Position numbers and translations under genes: made by a program. This document shows, in pieces, positions 39,040-48,070 of a stretch of 64,000 nt of DNA (position 1 is its first letter; the number at the start of each line of letters is the position of its first letter). The notes under the pieces were generated by a model, which was not told the origin of the DNA, searched no databases, and saw nothing but the letters and a program-made list of their open reading frames with translations. The DNA comes from Thalassolituus maritimus (GTDB lineage Bacteria; Pseudomonadota; Gammaproteobacteria; Pseudomonadales; Oceanobacteraceae): the NCBI RefSeq assembly GCF_900156675.1, contig NZ_FTOH01000005.1, positions 248,001 to 312,000 on the forward strand, read 5' to 3'.

Positions 39040-39699
39040 AATAGCCAAATGACGTCTACCAATACCACCTCATCGGGCCGCAGTTATCGGGGTTTAACCC
39101 CAGAGCAGCGTACAGCCCAACGCCGCGAGCGCTTCGTTGAAGCCGGTCTTAACCTGTTCGGGAACGAAGGTTTTCACGCCACAACGGTCCGTAAGCTCTG
39201 CAAAGAAGCCGGCCTGACCGATCGTTACTTCTACGAAAGTTTCTCGTCTATGGAGGAATGCCTGATTGAGGTCTACGAGCGATGCTTACAAGGCATTCTT
39301 GCCCGATTGCAGAAGTCTCTCATTAACCTCGAGGGCAAGACCTTCCCGGAAGAGTTGATCCGTAGGCTCCTCAATGACTTCTTCGCTGAGATGGAAGACC
39401 CCAGAGTAGCCAAAGTCTGTATGTTTGAAGCTGAAGGCGTCAGTGATTACATGCACGGTCTTTACAATGATTATATTCGCCGCTTTGTTATGGTTCTGAT
39501 GGGCGCCTCACGGGCTTATGTCAAAGAATGGCCACTCAATACCGAAGAAACAGAAGTCCTCGGCAATGCAATCGTTGGTGGTATTATTCAGGCCACTCGC
39601 AACTGGGCCGTCAATGACTATCACCTGAGCCGCGAATCACTAGTGAACGGTATCATGGTCATTTTCAAAGGCTCTCAGCTTCTCTTAGGCGAAAAATGA
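39034..39699 (+). CDS. TetR/AcrR-family regulator
   Basis: The 221-residue protein has an N-terminal helix-turn-helix (FVEAGLNLFGNEGFHATTVRKL-type, then CKEAGLTDRYFYESF) and a helical ligand domain. The start is uncertain: ATG 39034 lies in the operator-like repeat and neither it nor ATG 39049 has a clear Shine-Dalgarno. It is divergent from the monooxygenase, which it probably controls, and overlaps the next gene by four bases. Confidence 0.85.
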   Translation: MSNSQMTSTNTTSSGRSYRGLTPEQRTAQRRERFVEAGLNLFGNEGFHATTVRKLCKEAGLTDRYFYESFSSMEECLIEVYERCLQGILARLQKSLINLEGKTFPEELIRRLLNDFFAEMEDPRVAKVCMFEAEGVSDYMHGLYNDYIRRFVMVLMGASRAYVKEWPLNTEETEVLGNAIVGGIIQATRNWAVNDYHLSRESLVNGIMVIFKGSQLLLGEK

Positions 39700-40424
39700 A
39701 ACTCGAAGACATTCGCAAGCTGCATCAGAAAAAATATCGTCAGCTTCACCAGAAGTTTCTGGTCGAAGGCGAGCACCTGATTCTGGAACTCGAGCGAGCT
39801 AGTGCTGATAACCTAGTACTGGTAAGGAATACGATCCTGTACGTGACTGAGCAGCACAAAGACTGGCCAGCGCCCTTCGAGAAGAAAGTCATCAGCAATA
39901 AGCAGATGTCTCAGTTATCGGACACGAAATCACCGCAAGGGATGGTCGCCGTTGTGAATATGGCAGACCTGTCTCCGACGTCAGCGCCTGAGCTTAAGTC
40001 TGTCTACCTTCACGAAATTCAGGATCCGGGGAATCTGGGCACCATTATCCGCACCCTCGGCTGGTTTGGTGGTTTCCGTCTGCTGCTCAGCCCGAACAGC
40101 GTTGATCCTTACAACCCGAAGGTGGTTCGTTCCAGTATGGGTGCCATATTCCATGTCCCTATGGAATTTGATGTCGACCTGATGTCTCTGCCCCACCGCT
40201 TCCGCAATATCGCCACGCTGGATATGCATGGAGAGCACATGAGTCACTCTTCGTTCAGGGGCTGCGACTGCTACGTCTTCGGCAATGAAGCCAGAGGCGT
40301 ACCGCGCGAAGCACTCGAAACGATTGATCCGCATACCTTTACAATCAACGGCTGTGGCGCCATCGAATCTCTGAATCTTGCAACAGCGGTTAATATGGCG
40401 GCGTACGAGATCAACCGTCTCTGA
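39696..40424 (+). CDS. TrmH/SpoU-family RNA 2'-O-methyltransferase
   Basis: The 242-residue protein has an N-terminal substrate-binding domain and a SPOUT methyltransferase domain with the three SpoU motifs: EIQDPGNLGTIIRT, VFGNEARGVP and ESLNLATAVNMAAYE. It modifies rRNA or tRNA ribose; the target nucleotide cannot be assigned. The ATGA overlap with the TetR gene suggests co-transcription, an odd pairing. Confidence 0.9.
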   Translation: MKLEDIRKLHQKKYRQLHQKFLVEGEHLILELERASADNLVLVRNTILYVTEQHKDWPAPFEKKVISNKQMSQLSDTKSPQGMVAVVNMADLSPTSAPELKSVYLHEIQDPGNLGTIIRTLGWFGGFRLLLSPNSVDPYNPKVVRSSMGAIFHVPMEFDVDLMSLPHRFRNIATLDMHGEHMSHSSFRGCDCYVFGNEARGVPREALETIDPHTFTINGCGAIESLNLATAVNMAAYEINRL

Positions 40425-40464
40425 CTCTTTACAGTTTTATCTGATCATAATCCGCCCGACGGCG

Positions 40465-40493
40465 TTGCCCATTTCCGGTACTTGAGGGACAAT
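40465..40493 (+). promoter_or_regulatory. tkt promoter
   Basis: TTGCCC and GACAAT (each 4 of 6) separated by 17 bases; the predicted start leaves a leader of about 65 bases. Confidence 0.45.
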
Positions 40494-40565
40494 AGCGCCC
40501 CTTTTTCGGCTGCCCCTGATGATGGTTGCCGACAATGCTAAGCAATCGTGATCAGGAGTCGTTAC

Positions 40566-42554
40566 ATGACCACCCGTACCGAACTGGCAAATGCCATCCG
40601 CGCACTCAGCATGGACGCCGTGCAGAAAGCCAAGTCAGGACACCCAGGCGCCCCGATGGGCATGGCAGACATCGCCGAAGTTCTCTGGAACGACTATCTG
40701 AAACACAACCCGGAGAATCCGGAATGGGCCGACCGCGACCGTTTTATTCTGTCTAACGGTCACGGCTCTATGCTGATTTACTCCCTGCTGCACCTGAGCG
40801 GTTACGATCTGTCGATCGACGATCTGAAAAACTTCCGTCAGCTGCACTCCAAAACTCCGGGTCACCCGGAATACGGTTACGCACCGGGCATCGAAACCAC
40901 CACGGGTCCATTGGGTCAGGGTATCGCCAATGGTGTCGGTATGGCGTTGGCAGAAAAAGTTCTGGCAGGTCAGTTCAACCGTGAAGGCCACGAGATCGTT
41001 GATCACAACACCTACGTGTTCCTGGGCGACGGCTGCATGATGGAAGGTATCTCCCACGAAGCCTGCTCCCTGGCCGGCACACTGGGTCTGGGCAAGCTGA
41101 TTGCCTTCTACGATGACAACGGCATTTCTATTGATGGCGAAGTGGAAGGCTGGTTCACTGACGATACCGTTAAGCGTTTCGAGTCCTACGGCTGGCAGGT
41201 GATTCCTAAGGTGAATGGCCATGATCCGGAAGAGATCAAGCAGGCCATCGACACCGCACGCGCGAACAGCGATCAGCCAACCCTGATCTGCTGCAAAACC
41301 ATCATTGGTTTCGGTTCACCGAACAAAGAAGGTAAAGAAGAGTGCCACGGCGCGCCTCTTGGCGATGACGAAATCGCGCTGACCCGCGAGCGTCTGGGCT
41401 GGAAACACGGTTCTTTCGAAATTCCTGAAAACGTATACGAAGGCTGGAGCGCGAAAGAAAAAGGCGCTGCCGCAGAATTCGCATGGAATGACAAGTTCGC
41501 GGCATATGAAGCTGCCTATCCAGAACTTGCAGCTGAGTATAAGCGTCGTATCGCGGGAGACCTTCCTGCAGACTTCGCGGCGCAGGCCGATGCCTACATC
41601 CGCGAATGTCAGGAAAAAGGCGAAACCGTTGCTTCGCGTAAAGCGTCTCAGAACACACTCAACGCCTTTGGCCCTATGCTGCCGGAATTCCTCGGTGGCT
41701 CAGCAGACCTCGCAGGCTCTAACCTGACCCTCTGGAATGGCTGCAAAGGCGTCAGCGGTCTGGACGCGTCCGGCAACTACATTTTCTATGGCGTGCGTGA
41801 ATTCGCCATGAGCGCCATGATGAACGGCATTGCCCTGCACAAAGGTTTCGTACCGTACGGCGCCACCTTCCTGATGTTTATGGAATACGCACGTAATGCC
41901 GTACGCATGGCTGCCCTGATGAAGCAGCGTTCAATCTTCGTCTACACCCACGACTCCATCGGTCTGGGCGAAGATGGCCCGACTCACCAGCCAGTTGAAC
42001 AGGTAGCCAACCTGCGTAACACGCCAAACCTGCAGACCTGGCGTCCGTGCGACACCGTTGAATCTGCAGTGGCTTGGAAGTCAGCGATTGAACGCAAAGA
42101 CGGTCCTTCAGCCCTGATTTTCTCTCGTCAGGGCCTGCCACATCAGGAACGCAACGCCGAGCAGGTTGAAGCGATCGCCCGCGGCGGTTACATCCTGAAA
42201 GACTGTGCAGGCACGCCGGATGCCATCATCATCGCCACCGGTTCTGAGGTCTCACTGGCGATGGAAGCGGCTGGGAAACTGAGCGATAAGAACATCCGCG
42301 TTGTTTCTATGCCTTCAGCCGAAGTCTTCTGTGCTCAGGGTGCTGAATACATGGAGCAGGTACTGCCAGCAGCAGTCTCTGCTCGCGTTGCGGTTGAAGC
42401 ACTGCACAAAGACTACTGGTACAAGTTTGTCGGTCTGAACGGCGCCATTGTTGGCATGGATACCTTCGGTGAATCCGCACCAGCAGGCGAACTGTTCAAA
42501 GAATTCGGTATCACCACTGACGCAGTCGTTGATGCCGTAAACGGCCTGTTGTAA
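40566..42554 (+). CDS. tkt: Transketolase
   Basis: This thiamine-diphosphate enzyme transfers two-carbon units in the pentose phosphate pathway. The 662-residue protein has [11 protein letters not shown], the ThDP motif GDG...N ([10 protein letters not shown] to [11 protein letters not shown]), and the [15 protein letters not shown] segment. ATG 40566 has AGGAG eight bases upstream; an earlier in-frame GTG lies on the far side of that site. A strong terminator follows. Confidence 0.97.
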   Translation: MTTRTELANAIRALSMDAVQKAKSGHPGAPMGMADIAEVLWNDYLKHNPENPEWADRDRFILSNGHGSMLIYSLLHLSGYDLSIDDLKNFRQLHSKTPGHPEYGYAPGIETTTGPLGQGIANGVGMALAEKVLAGQFNREGHEIVDHNTYVFLGDGCMMEGISHEACSLAGTLGLGKLIAFYDDNGISIDGEVEGWFTDDTVKRFESYGWQVIPKVNGHDPEEIKQAIDTARANSDQPTLICCKTIIGFGSPNKEGKEECHGAPLGDDEIALTRERLGWKHGSFEIPENVYEGWSAKEKGAAAEFAWNDKFAAYEAAYPELAAEYKRRIAGDLPADFAAQADAYIRECQEKGETVASRKASQNTLNAFGPMLPEFLGGSADLAGSNLTLWNGCKGVSGLDASGNYIFYGVREFAMSAMMNGIALHKGFVPYGATFLMFMEYARNAVRMAALMKQRSIFVYTHDSIGLGEDGPTHQPVEQVANLRNTPNLQTWRPCDTVESAVAWKSAIERKDGPSALIFSRQGLPHQERNAEQVEAIARGGYILKDCAGTPDAIIIATGSEVSLAMEAAGKLSDKNIRVVSMPSAEVFCAQGAEYMEQVLPAAVSARVAVEALHKDYWYKFVGLNGAIVGMDTFGESAPAGELFKEFGITTDAVVDAVNGLL

Positions 42555-42583
42555 CTGCTTACTTAAGTAGTCTCAACGTCGTT

Positions 42584-42612
42584 AAAAAACCGGGCCAAGT
42601 GCCCGGTTTTTT
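42584..42612 (+). terminator. tkt terminator
   Basis: AAAAAACCGGGC, a five-base loop, GCCCGG and T7. Confidence 0.92.
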
Positions 42613-42701
42613 TATGTCAATCCATACCTTGTCGCCAAAAGCCAGCCAGCTGTATTGACTGCCGTGATAAGCTCTACTCAAACACTAATAAGGAAATATC
42701 C

Positions 42702-44564
42702 GTGTCCAGAGTCATCAGCCTCACAATACTTCTCTCCCTTCTTAGTTCACCCTTCGTACTTTCAGATACTGATAGTGATGGAGATCTCATATGGGACGTC
42801 ACCGATAATTGCCCTGATATCGCGAACGCTGAGCAACAGGATTATGATTCAGATGGCGAAGGAGACGCCTGCGACAGTGATATAGACAACGACGGACTCA
42901 CGAATGAGGAAGAAGACAACTTCGGGGCCGATTCGTACAATTCTAACGACTACGTTATGGACAGCGATAGCGATGGGGTAAGCAATCTTATCGAAGTGCT
43001 ATTGCAGTCTGACCCCATGTCAGCGGCTTCAACACCAGAGACGAAAGACAATCTAGACGTAAAATTCGGAAGTACAGCACAGTCCTTCCTTATGGTGAGC
43101 CAGGGAGGGGTTCTGATAACAAACGACAATGATGTTGACTTCTTTTTGCCCCCATATGAGTTAGAAGAAGACTATTCTTCAAATCCCTCAGCAAACGGCC
43201 GATTTGTTTTCGCAACTAACTTTACTGAAACGCAAATCATCAACCTCCTTATTACGATCGAAACTGCCCCAGATACCGTTGCAATTACCGAGCTATCCAT
43301 TGATGGTGAGACATTGTTACCTACTTATGACCCATCAGTAACTGCAGTTTTGATAACGGACGGACCCCGTTTAATCTCGGTCTCTTTCTCTTATGAGCTA
43401 GTGGATGGCGAGACACCACCATACCTGAGTGTAAAACGCCTCGTTAGTGGACAAGATACGGAGCCTTACTACGATGAACTTGATAATCTCGTTGCTCCTC
43501 TGGATACATGTCCGATGGTGCAGTCTGGCTTAACAGACAGCGACGGCGACGGTCTGCAAGACGAGTGCGACTACGACGACGCAGATTCAGATTCAGACGG
43601 GGTTCCTGATGGCGGTGATAATTGCCCTAACGTATACAATCCACTTCAGGAAGCCTTAATTGAAGATTACGATTTCTTTGGCGATGCCTGTAACCCCGAT
43701 GACGACTTTGATGGTATTCCAGATTCTATTGAAGATCAGCTGGATTACCGGGACTCACGGGGCGGGGATCTGATTCCTCTCCCCTGGAGTGGGTTTATGT
43801 ACGATTTCGGCCTCGACTCCGATAACGACGGCGCCCACGATATCTATGAGATTAACACAGGGACAGACCCTTTCACGCCCGATGAGTTTAATACAGTGTC
43901 GCTCGTTGATTATTTACCTCTGGGAGAAATAACGTATACCTATCGATCAAATTATCCGACTATTTTGCCGGAGTACCTCGTCGAATATAATGAAACCGTG
44001 TCATCCGAAAATGAAAATAAATATAAAGATTCTACGCTCACATATTTCGGTGAACCAAGTATGACCTACTCCGTAGGTAAAAATGGTATCTACTTTCATA
44101 GTGTCGATAACCCATACACGAGAGAAGTTGAGATTATAGATATGCCACATTTTCCTTTCGAGATTCAGGAGGGTGGTATGGTTTCAACAGACAGGCCCGA
44201 GGGCTGCACTATAGAGGAAGATTGCGTGCACCACTGGTTGGTCATGCTGGATAAGGGCACTATGGAGTTTCAGGGTGAACTCCATGAATATGTCACGCTG
44301 GCGTCTCGAGCTTTTAGTCAAAATGTGTACTACATATACCTCAAAGATATCGGGCTTTACGGCACGCATTACATGAACCTGGTCGACTATAAAATCAACA
44401 GTCGCGTTGATGTTGAGGCAATTGCGGCAGCACTGCCGGATGAAGAACAAACAGGAACAACTGAGCCAGAGGCCTCATCAGGTAATGGTGGTGGCGCGGT
44501 CAACCTTTTCTGGCTGGTACTCGCTTATCTTAGCCTGCTGGCACGTCGGCGCTCAACAGTCTGA
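42702..44564 (+). CDS. Secreted TSP3-repeat protein with GlyGly-CTERM-like tail
   Basis: The 620-residue protein begins with GTG (AAGGA seven bases upstream) and a signal peptide of about 21 residues. Two canonical TSP3 blocks follow the signal and the middle (DNCPDIANAEQQDYDSDGEGDACD and a second DNCPNVYNP segment), with many DSDGDG calcium loops. Two non-TSP3 regions of about 150 to 200 residues are not recognised. The C-terminus GNGGG, a hydrophobic helix and ARRRSTV fits the GlyGly-CTERM sorting tail processed by rhombosortase and linked to type II secretion. It is monocistronic between two terminators. Confidence 0.85.
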   Translation: MSRVISLTILLSLLSSPFVLSDTDSDGDLIWDVTDNCPDIANAEQQDYDSDGEGDACDSDIDNDGLTNEEEDNFGADSYNSNDYVMDSDSDGVSNLIEVLLQSDPMSAASTPETKDNLDVKFGSTAQSFLMVSQGGVLITNDNDVDFFLPPYELEEDYSSNPSANGRFVFATNFTETQIINLLITIETAPDTVAITELSIDGETLLPTYDPSVTAVLITDGPRLISVSFSYELVDGETPPYLSVKRLVSGQDTEPYYDELDNLVAPLDTCPMVQSGLTDSDGDGLQDECDYDDADSDSDGVPDGGDNCPNVYNPLQEALIEDYDFFGDACNPDDDFDGIPDSIEDQLDYRDSRGGDLIPLPWSGFMYDFGLDSDNDGAHDIYEINTGTDPFTPDEFNTVSLVDYLPLGEITYTYRSNYPTILPEYLVEYNETVSSENENKYKDSTLTYFGEPSMTYSVGKNGIYFHSVDNPYTREVEIIDMPHFPFEIQEGGMVSTDRPEGCTIEEDCVHHWLVMLDKGTMEFQGELHEYVTLASRAFSQNVYYIYLKDIGLYGTHYMNLVDYKINSRVDVEAIAAALPDEEQTGTTEPEASSGNGGGAVNLFWLVLAYLSLLARRRSTV

Positions 44565-44584
44565 GACCGCAAGCAAACTGTTAT

Positions 44585-44612
44585 AAAACCGGGCAATTCG
44601 CCCGGTTTTTTT
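44585..44612 (+). terminator. Terminator after the TSP3 protein gene
   Basis: ACCGGGC, AATTC loop, GCCCGGT and a T-tract. Confidence 0.92.
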
Positions 44613-44745
44613 ATGCCTGCCGGTTTTTACACTGACAGAACCAGTCAGCAACCCTCTTTAATCAACCCGCACAAAAATACTGCTTTCCCACCCCTTGCTA
44701 AACAGGCCACAGGGTATATCTTGAATGAATACTGGCTAATGATAA

Positions 44746-44761
44746 TTGATAACGTTATCAA
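44746..44761. promoter_or_regulatory. Perfect 16-base palindrome overlapping a start codon (LacI-type operator candidate)
   Basis: TTGATAACGTTATCAA is a perfect palindrome with a central CG, a common design in LacI/GalR operators. Its last base is the A of the ATG at 44761. Confidence 0.55.
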
Positions 44762-45735
44762 TGAAATATTTTCTTATTTTTATGCTCGCGGCTTGTTCTG
44801 CTCAGGTTGTCGCTGAGGCGCAGATCTTCGGGCTGGTTGCTAAGAGCACGTCTGACCCAAACTTCGTGCTGGCGTGGCAGGCATGCGACAAAGCAGCCCG
44901 GGGAAATGGAGACTTTTGCGAGTTGCTGGGCTCCTCAGAGCCAGCGAACGCGCACTTACAGGCCAGAGCTATTGAATCGGCGCTCACCAGTGATCGCTAC
45001 GCTGCGATTGCTGTTTCAGTGACACAGTCATCCTTCATTGCAGATCGCCTGGATCAAGCCAGTATTCCAGTGATGACGTTTGACTCCCCCTTCAAAAAGG
45101 AGGAGAAGCTCGCCTCACTCCCGTACGTCGGCGCTGACAACGAAGCCTTTGGCCGGGACTTGGGCAGACTTGCGCTTGCAGCCGCTCCCGGGGCGGGCAG
45201 CATCTGTATCATGACAGTAGATCACGACCCTAACCTCGCAATTCGTGTCGATGCGCTGCGTCGCTATCTCGCTGGCGATCACCCGCTTAAGTCCGGGCAG
45301 CGTTTATCGGGAGAAGGTGGCTGGACGGAACCGACCCGCTGCCCCAAACTACCCAGCGCTAATCATCGGGAGGCCCTGCACCAGCTAACGGGTATTTTGC
45401 TGGATGTCCGACCCGACTTGTTAGTATCAGTAGGGCATTGGCCAATCGTCAACGAACGTGCATTTATTGCAACGATGTCCGCTCTCGGAGACGAACAGCT
45501 AAATACGCAGATTATTGCGGGTGTCGGCAAGATCAGCACAGGGCACAGAGAGATGTTGCGTCAGGGATTACTGCAAGGATTAGTAAGTATCGACTTCGAA
45601 GATATGGGACGCCTTGTTTATGAACAACTCAAGTACATGGTAAAAGGTGAAGCAGTATCCCCGGTCACATACACGAAAAGTATTCTCGTGCCAGCTCAAC
45701 CTCTGTTGGATGATCAAGCGCTGAAGGTAGAGTAA
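44761..45735 (+). CDS. Periplasmic sugar-type substrate-binding protein
   Basis: The 324-residue protein resembles the periplasmic-binding-protein/LacI-ligand fold (Peripla_BP_4): GLVAKSTSDPNFVLAWQACDKAA, then ALTSDRYAAIAVSVTQ, IPVMTFDSP, and LPYVGADNEAFGRDLGRLAL. The N-terminus is a short signal; MLAAC could be a lipobox (C12) or the peptide could be cut after VVA. No transporter ATPase or permease gene is adjacent. The last 71 bases overlap the convergent pseudouridine synthase. The ligand is unknown. Confidence 0.8.
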   Translation: MKYFLIFMLAACSAQVVAEAQIFGLVAKSTSDPNFVLAWQACDKAARGNGDFCELLGSSEPANAHLQARAIESALTSDRYAAIAVSVTQSSFIADRLDQASIPVMTFDSPFKKEEKLASLPYVGADNEAFGRDLGRLALAAAPGAGSICIMTVDHDPNLAIRVDALRRYLAGDHPLKSGQRLSGEGGWTEPTRCPKLPSANHREALHQLTGILLDVRPDLLVSVGHWPIVNERAFIATMSALGDEQLNTQIIAGVGKISTGHREMLRQGLLQGLVSIDFEDMGRLVYEQLKYMVKGEAVSPVTYTKSILVPAQPLLDDQALKVE

Positions 45736-46627
45736 GGGTAACTTGCTCACCCGGGAGGTTGAGTACCAACTTGCTCGCCACCAGCAATTGGTAATCGGCA
45801 CCGAGTTCCCGAAGATCCTCAGCCGATAGAGGAGCATCCAATCTCTTCAGGTAAAAACTGCCATCGTGCGAATAGATCTTATCGCCCACAATGGGGTGCC
45901 CCTGCGCTGCGAGGTGAGCACGAATCTGGTGCTTGCGGCCGGTATGGATCCGACACCGGATTAAAGCGCTCTCCTCCTCTTTTTCGATGACATCAAACTC
46001 CGAGTGACACTGTTTCACGCTTCGGTATACAGCAGAATCAGCGTCAGAGACAGGATACATACGTGTCCGGATTTCGCTGTCTACTCGCTCTGACAAGGGA
46101 GTAAAGTCTTCCAGGTGCTCCCAGGAAGGTGCTCCCCAAACGCGCGCATAATACTCCTTAACACCCACCAGCCGGTTCAGCCGCTTCTTCCAACGTCGGT
46201 CTGCAGCCTCATGTTTTGCAATAAGAATGAGTCCTGCAGTCTCTGCATCAAGCCGATGCATCAGGCGCGCATCCCGCCACGGGGTATGCCTGCGTATTTC
46301 TGAGATCAGAGTACCGAACAAGTTACGGGTGGTGCGGCTTACGGGCAGTTGGTGGGGTTTACATATCACCATCAGGTCGTGACGTTCCCAGACGATCTGC
46401 CAACCGCTCGCTACTGCATCCTCCTGATGATCCTCCAGGAGCACTGAAAGCTCGCCGCTACCTGGTAAGTACTCAATTTCGCTCAAAGGCGTACTGCCCA
46501 GAGTGGCCCTGACAAGAAGCTGAGTACGTTCGTACTCCGAATGTCGGGGGAGAAGCCAGAAGAGAAAGTCATCAGGTGTACGCCCTTCGTCCGCCGCGCA
46601 CAAAGTCGCCTTCAATAGATAACTCAT
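45665..46627 (-). CDS. RluA-family pseudouridine synthase
   Basis: The 320-residue protein has the RluA catalytic motif in the form HRLDAETAGLILIAK (aspartate conserved; the usual serine-glycine is alanine-glycine). CRIHTGRKHQIRAHL and GHPIVGDKIY are also family motifs. The substrate RNA is not clear from sequence. An ATGA overlap couples it to the YqaA gene upstream, and its 3' end overlaps the convergent binding-protein gene by 71 bases. Confidence 0.9.
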   Translation of the reverse strand: MSYLLKATLCAADEGRTPDDFLFWLLPRHSEYERTQLLVRATLGSTPLSEIEYLPGSGELSVLLEDHQEDAVASGWQIVWERHDLMVICKPHQLPVSRTTRNLFGTLISEIRRHTPWRDARLMHRLDAETAGLILIAKHEAADRRWKKRLNRLVGVKEYYARVWGAPSWEHLEDFTPLSERVDSEIRTRMYPVSDADSAVYRSVKQCHSEFDVIEKEEESALIRCRIHTGRKHQIRAHLAAQGHPIVGDKIYSHDGSFYLKRLDAPLSAEDLRELGADYQLLVASKLVLNLPGEQVTLTLPSALDHPTEVELAREYFSCM

Positions 46628-47076
46628 AGATGGGTAAGCCCAGCCCAGACACTGTAGATAAGAAGGTAGCGCAGTGCCTTACCGATAAAAATAAGCACAA
46701 AAGAAGACTTCCACGGCAGCTTCGCGACACCGGCCAGCCCAACGAGGATATCACCCAGCAAAGGCACCCAGCTGAACAATAACGACCAACGGCCGTAACG
46801 CGCAAAAAGGCTCTCGGCAACTTGGAAGCGGCGCGGTAACTCGTGTGAACGCTCATAGAGCTTCCTTCCACCCACCCCCAACGCAAAGGTTAGCCAGCCC
46901 CCGAATGTATTCCCGATAATCGCAGCAGTAGTCACCAGCCAGGCAACCGCGCCTTGCTCCAGCAATAACACCAGATACCACTCAGACCCGACGGGAAGGA
47001 TTGAGCCCGCGGCAAACGCCAGCAAAAACATAAGGCTGGCTTCTGTCATAACTTCAAAAAAGTCCCTTTCGACCAT
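46624..47076 (-). CDS. YqaA-family (DedA-like) inner membrane protein
   Basis: The 150-residue protein has several membrane segments and the YqaA/SNARE-associated pattern GSILPVGSEWYLVLLL, GNTFGGWLTFALG, RYGRWSLLFSWVPLLGDILVGLAG. DedA-related proteins are lipid scramblases or transporters; YqaA's role is less clear. The start is uncertain: in-frame ATGs at 47076 and 47049 are both possible and neither has a strong Shine-Dalgarno. Confidence 0.82.
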   Translation of the reverse strand: MVERDFFEVMTEASLMFLLAFAAGSILPVGSEWYLVLLLEQGAVAWLVTTAAIIGNTFGGWLTFALGVGGRKLYERSHELPRRFQVAESLFARYGRWSLLFSWVPLLGDILVGLAGVAKLPWKSSFVLIFIGKALRYLLIYSVWAGLTHL

Positions 47077-47166
47077 AGTGATAATACAGGTGTCTGATAA
47101 AATAAGACCCAATTTTACCAGTCAGGGCGTCTACGGTCGCCAACATTGCGGATATCAGAGGCCAAC

Positions 47167-48048
47167 ATGCTGCAGTCGTTGTTTAAAGAGAAGTACGGCA
47201 TTCCACTGGATGAGATCAAGCGTCGCCACGCTTACGCTGATTCTAAGTTCATTCAGGTTCAGGGAATGGATGTGCATTACCGTGATGTTGGTGAAGGCCC
47301 TGTGCTCATTCTGTTACACGGCATGTTTTCATCACTGCACACATGGGAAGAGTGGATTGATACCCTGAAAGAAGACTTCCGGGTAATCGCTCTCGATGCA
47401 CCAAACTATGGCTTAACTGGTGCGCACCCTAAAGGCATGTTTAAACATATCTACAGTGACTTCCTGAACGACTTTACCGATGCTCTCGGCATCAGTGAGT
47501 GCATGCTTGCAGGTAACTCGCTGGGCGGCTGGATGAGCTGGGAGTTTGCGGGCCGTTATCCGGAGAAAGTCAAAAAAGTTATTCTTATCGATTCGGCCGG
47601 TTTTCTGTTTGTCACTCCCTGGCTCCTGATATCGCTGGCCTTGCCCGGTGCAACCTTCTTAAGCCAGACCGTGAAGTATCCTAAAGCTGCATTCTGGGCG
47701 GTAATCAAAGATGTGTACGGTGATCGCTCTAAGGTCAAAAAAGAAAAAGTAGATCTCTATTACGACCTGTCGATGCGGGAAGGCAACCGGGCTGCTTCTG
47801 CACGTGTTGTTCATTACATACGAAATATTGGTGGTTTCCGTACCGGCTATATGAAAAACATGAATCAACCGACACTGATTATGTGGGGTAAAAAAGACCG
47901 CTGGATTCCTCTCCGCCACGTAAAATCTTTCATGAAGAAAATCCGTAATTCAGAGTCTGTTATTTATGACGACGCAGGTCATATGCCAATGGAAGAAATT
48001 CCGGAAATCAGTGTCAAAGATGCCCGCGAATTTTTATTGAGACCCTGA
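47167..48048 (+). CDS. Alpha/beta hydrolase, paralogue A
   Basis: The 293-residue protein has the oxyanion motif LLHGMFSSLHTW, the nucleophile elbow GNSLGG, the acid residue region MWGKKDRWIP and the catalytic histidine in DDAGHMPMEEIPE. It has no signal peptide. ATG 47167 has AGAGG upstream. It is related to the hydrolase at 49882 and both lie on the plus strand around phoD; ester or lipid hydrolysis is inferred. Confidence 0.9.
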   Translation: MLQSLFKEKYGIPLDEIKRRHAYADSKFIQVQGMDVHYRDVGEGPVLILLHGMFSSLHTWEEWIDTLKEDFRVIALDAPNYGLTGAHPKGMFKHIYSDFLNDFTDALGISECMLAGNSLGGWMSWEFAGRYPEKVKKVILIDSAGFLFVTPWLLISLALPGATFLSQTVKYPKAAFWAVIKDVYGDRSKVKKEKVDLYYDLSMREGNRAASARVVHYIRNIGGFRTGYMKNMNQPTLIMWGKKDRWIPLRHVKSFMKKIRNSESVIYDDAGHMPMEEIPEISVKDAREFLLRP

Positions 48049-48070
48049 AACCAGCACGCTAAAGAGCGAA

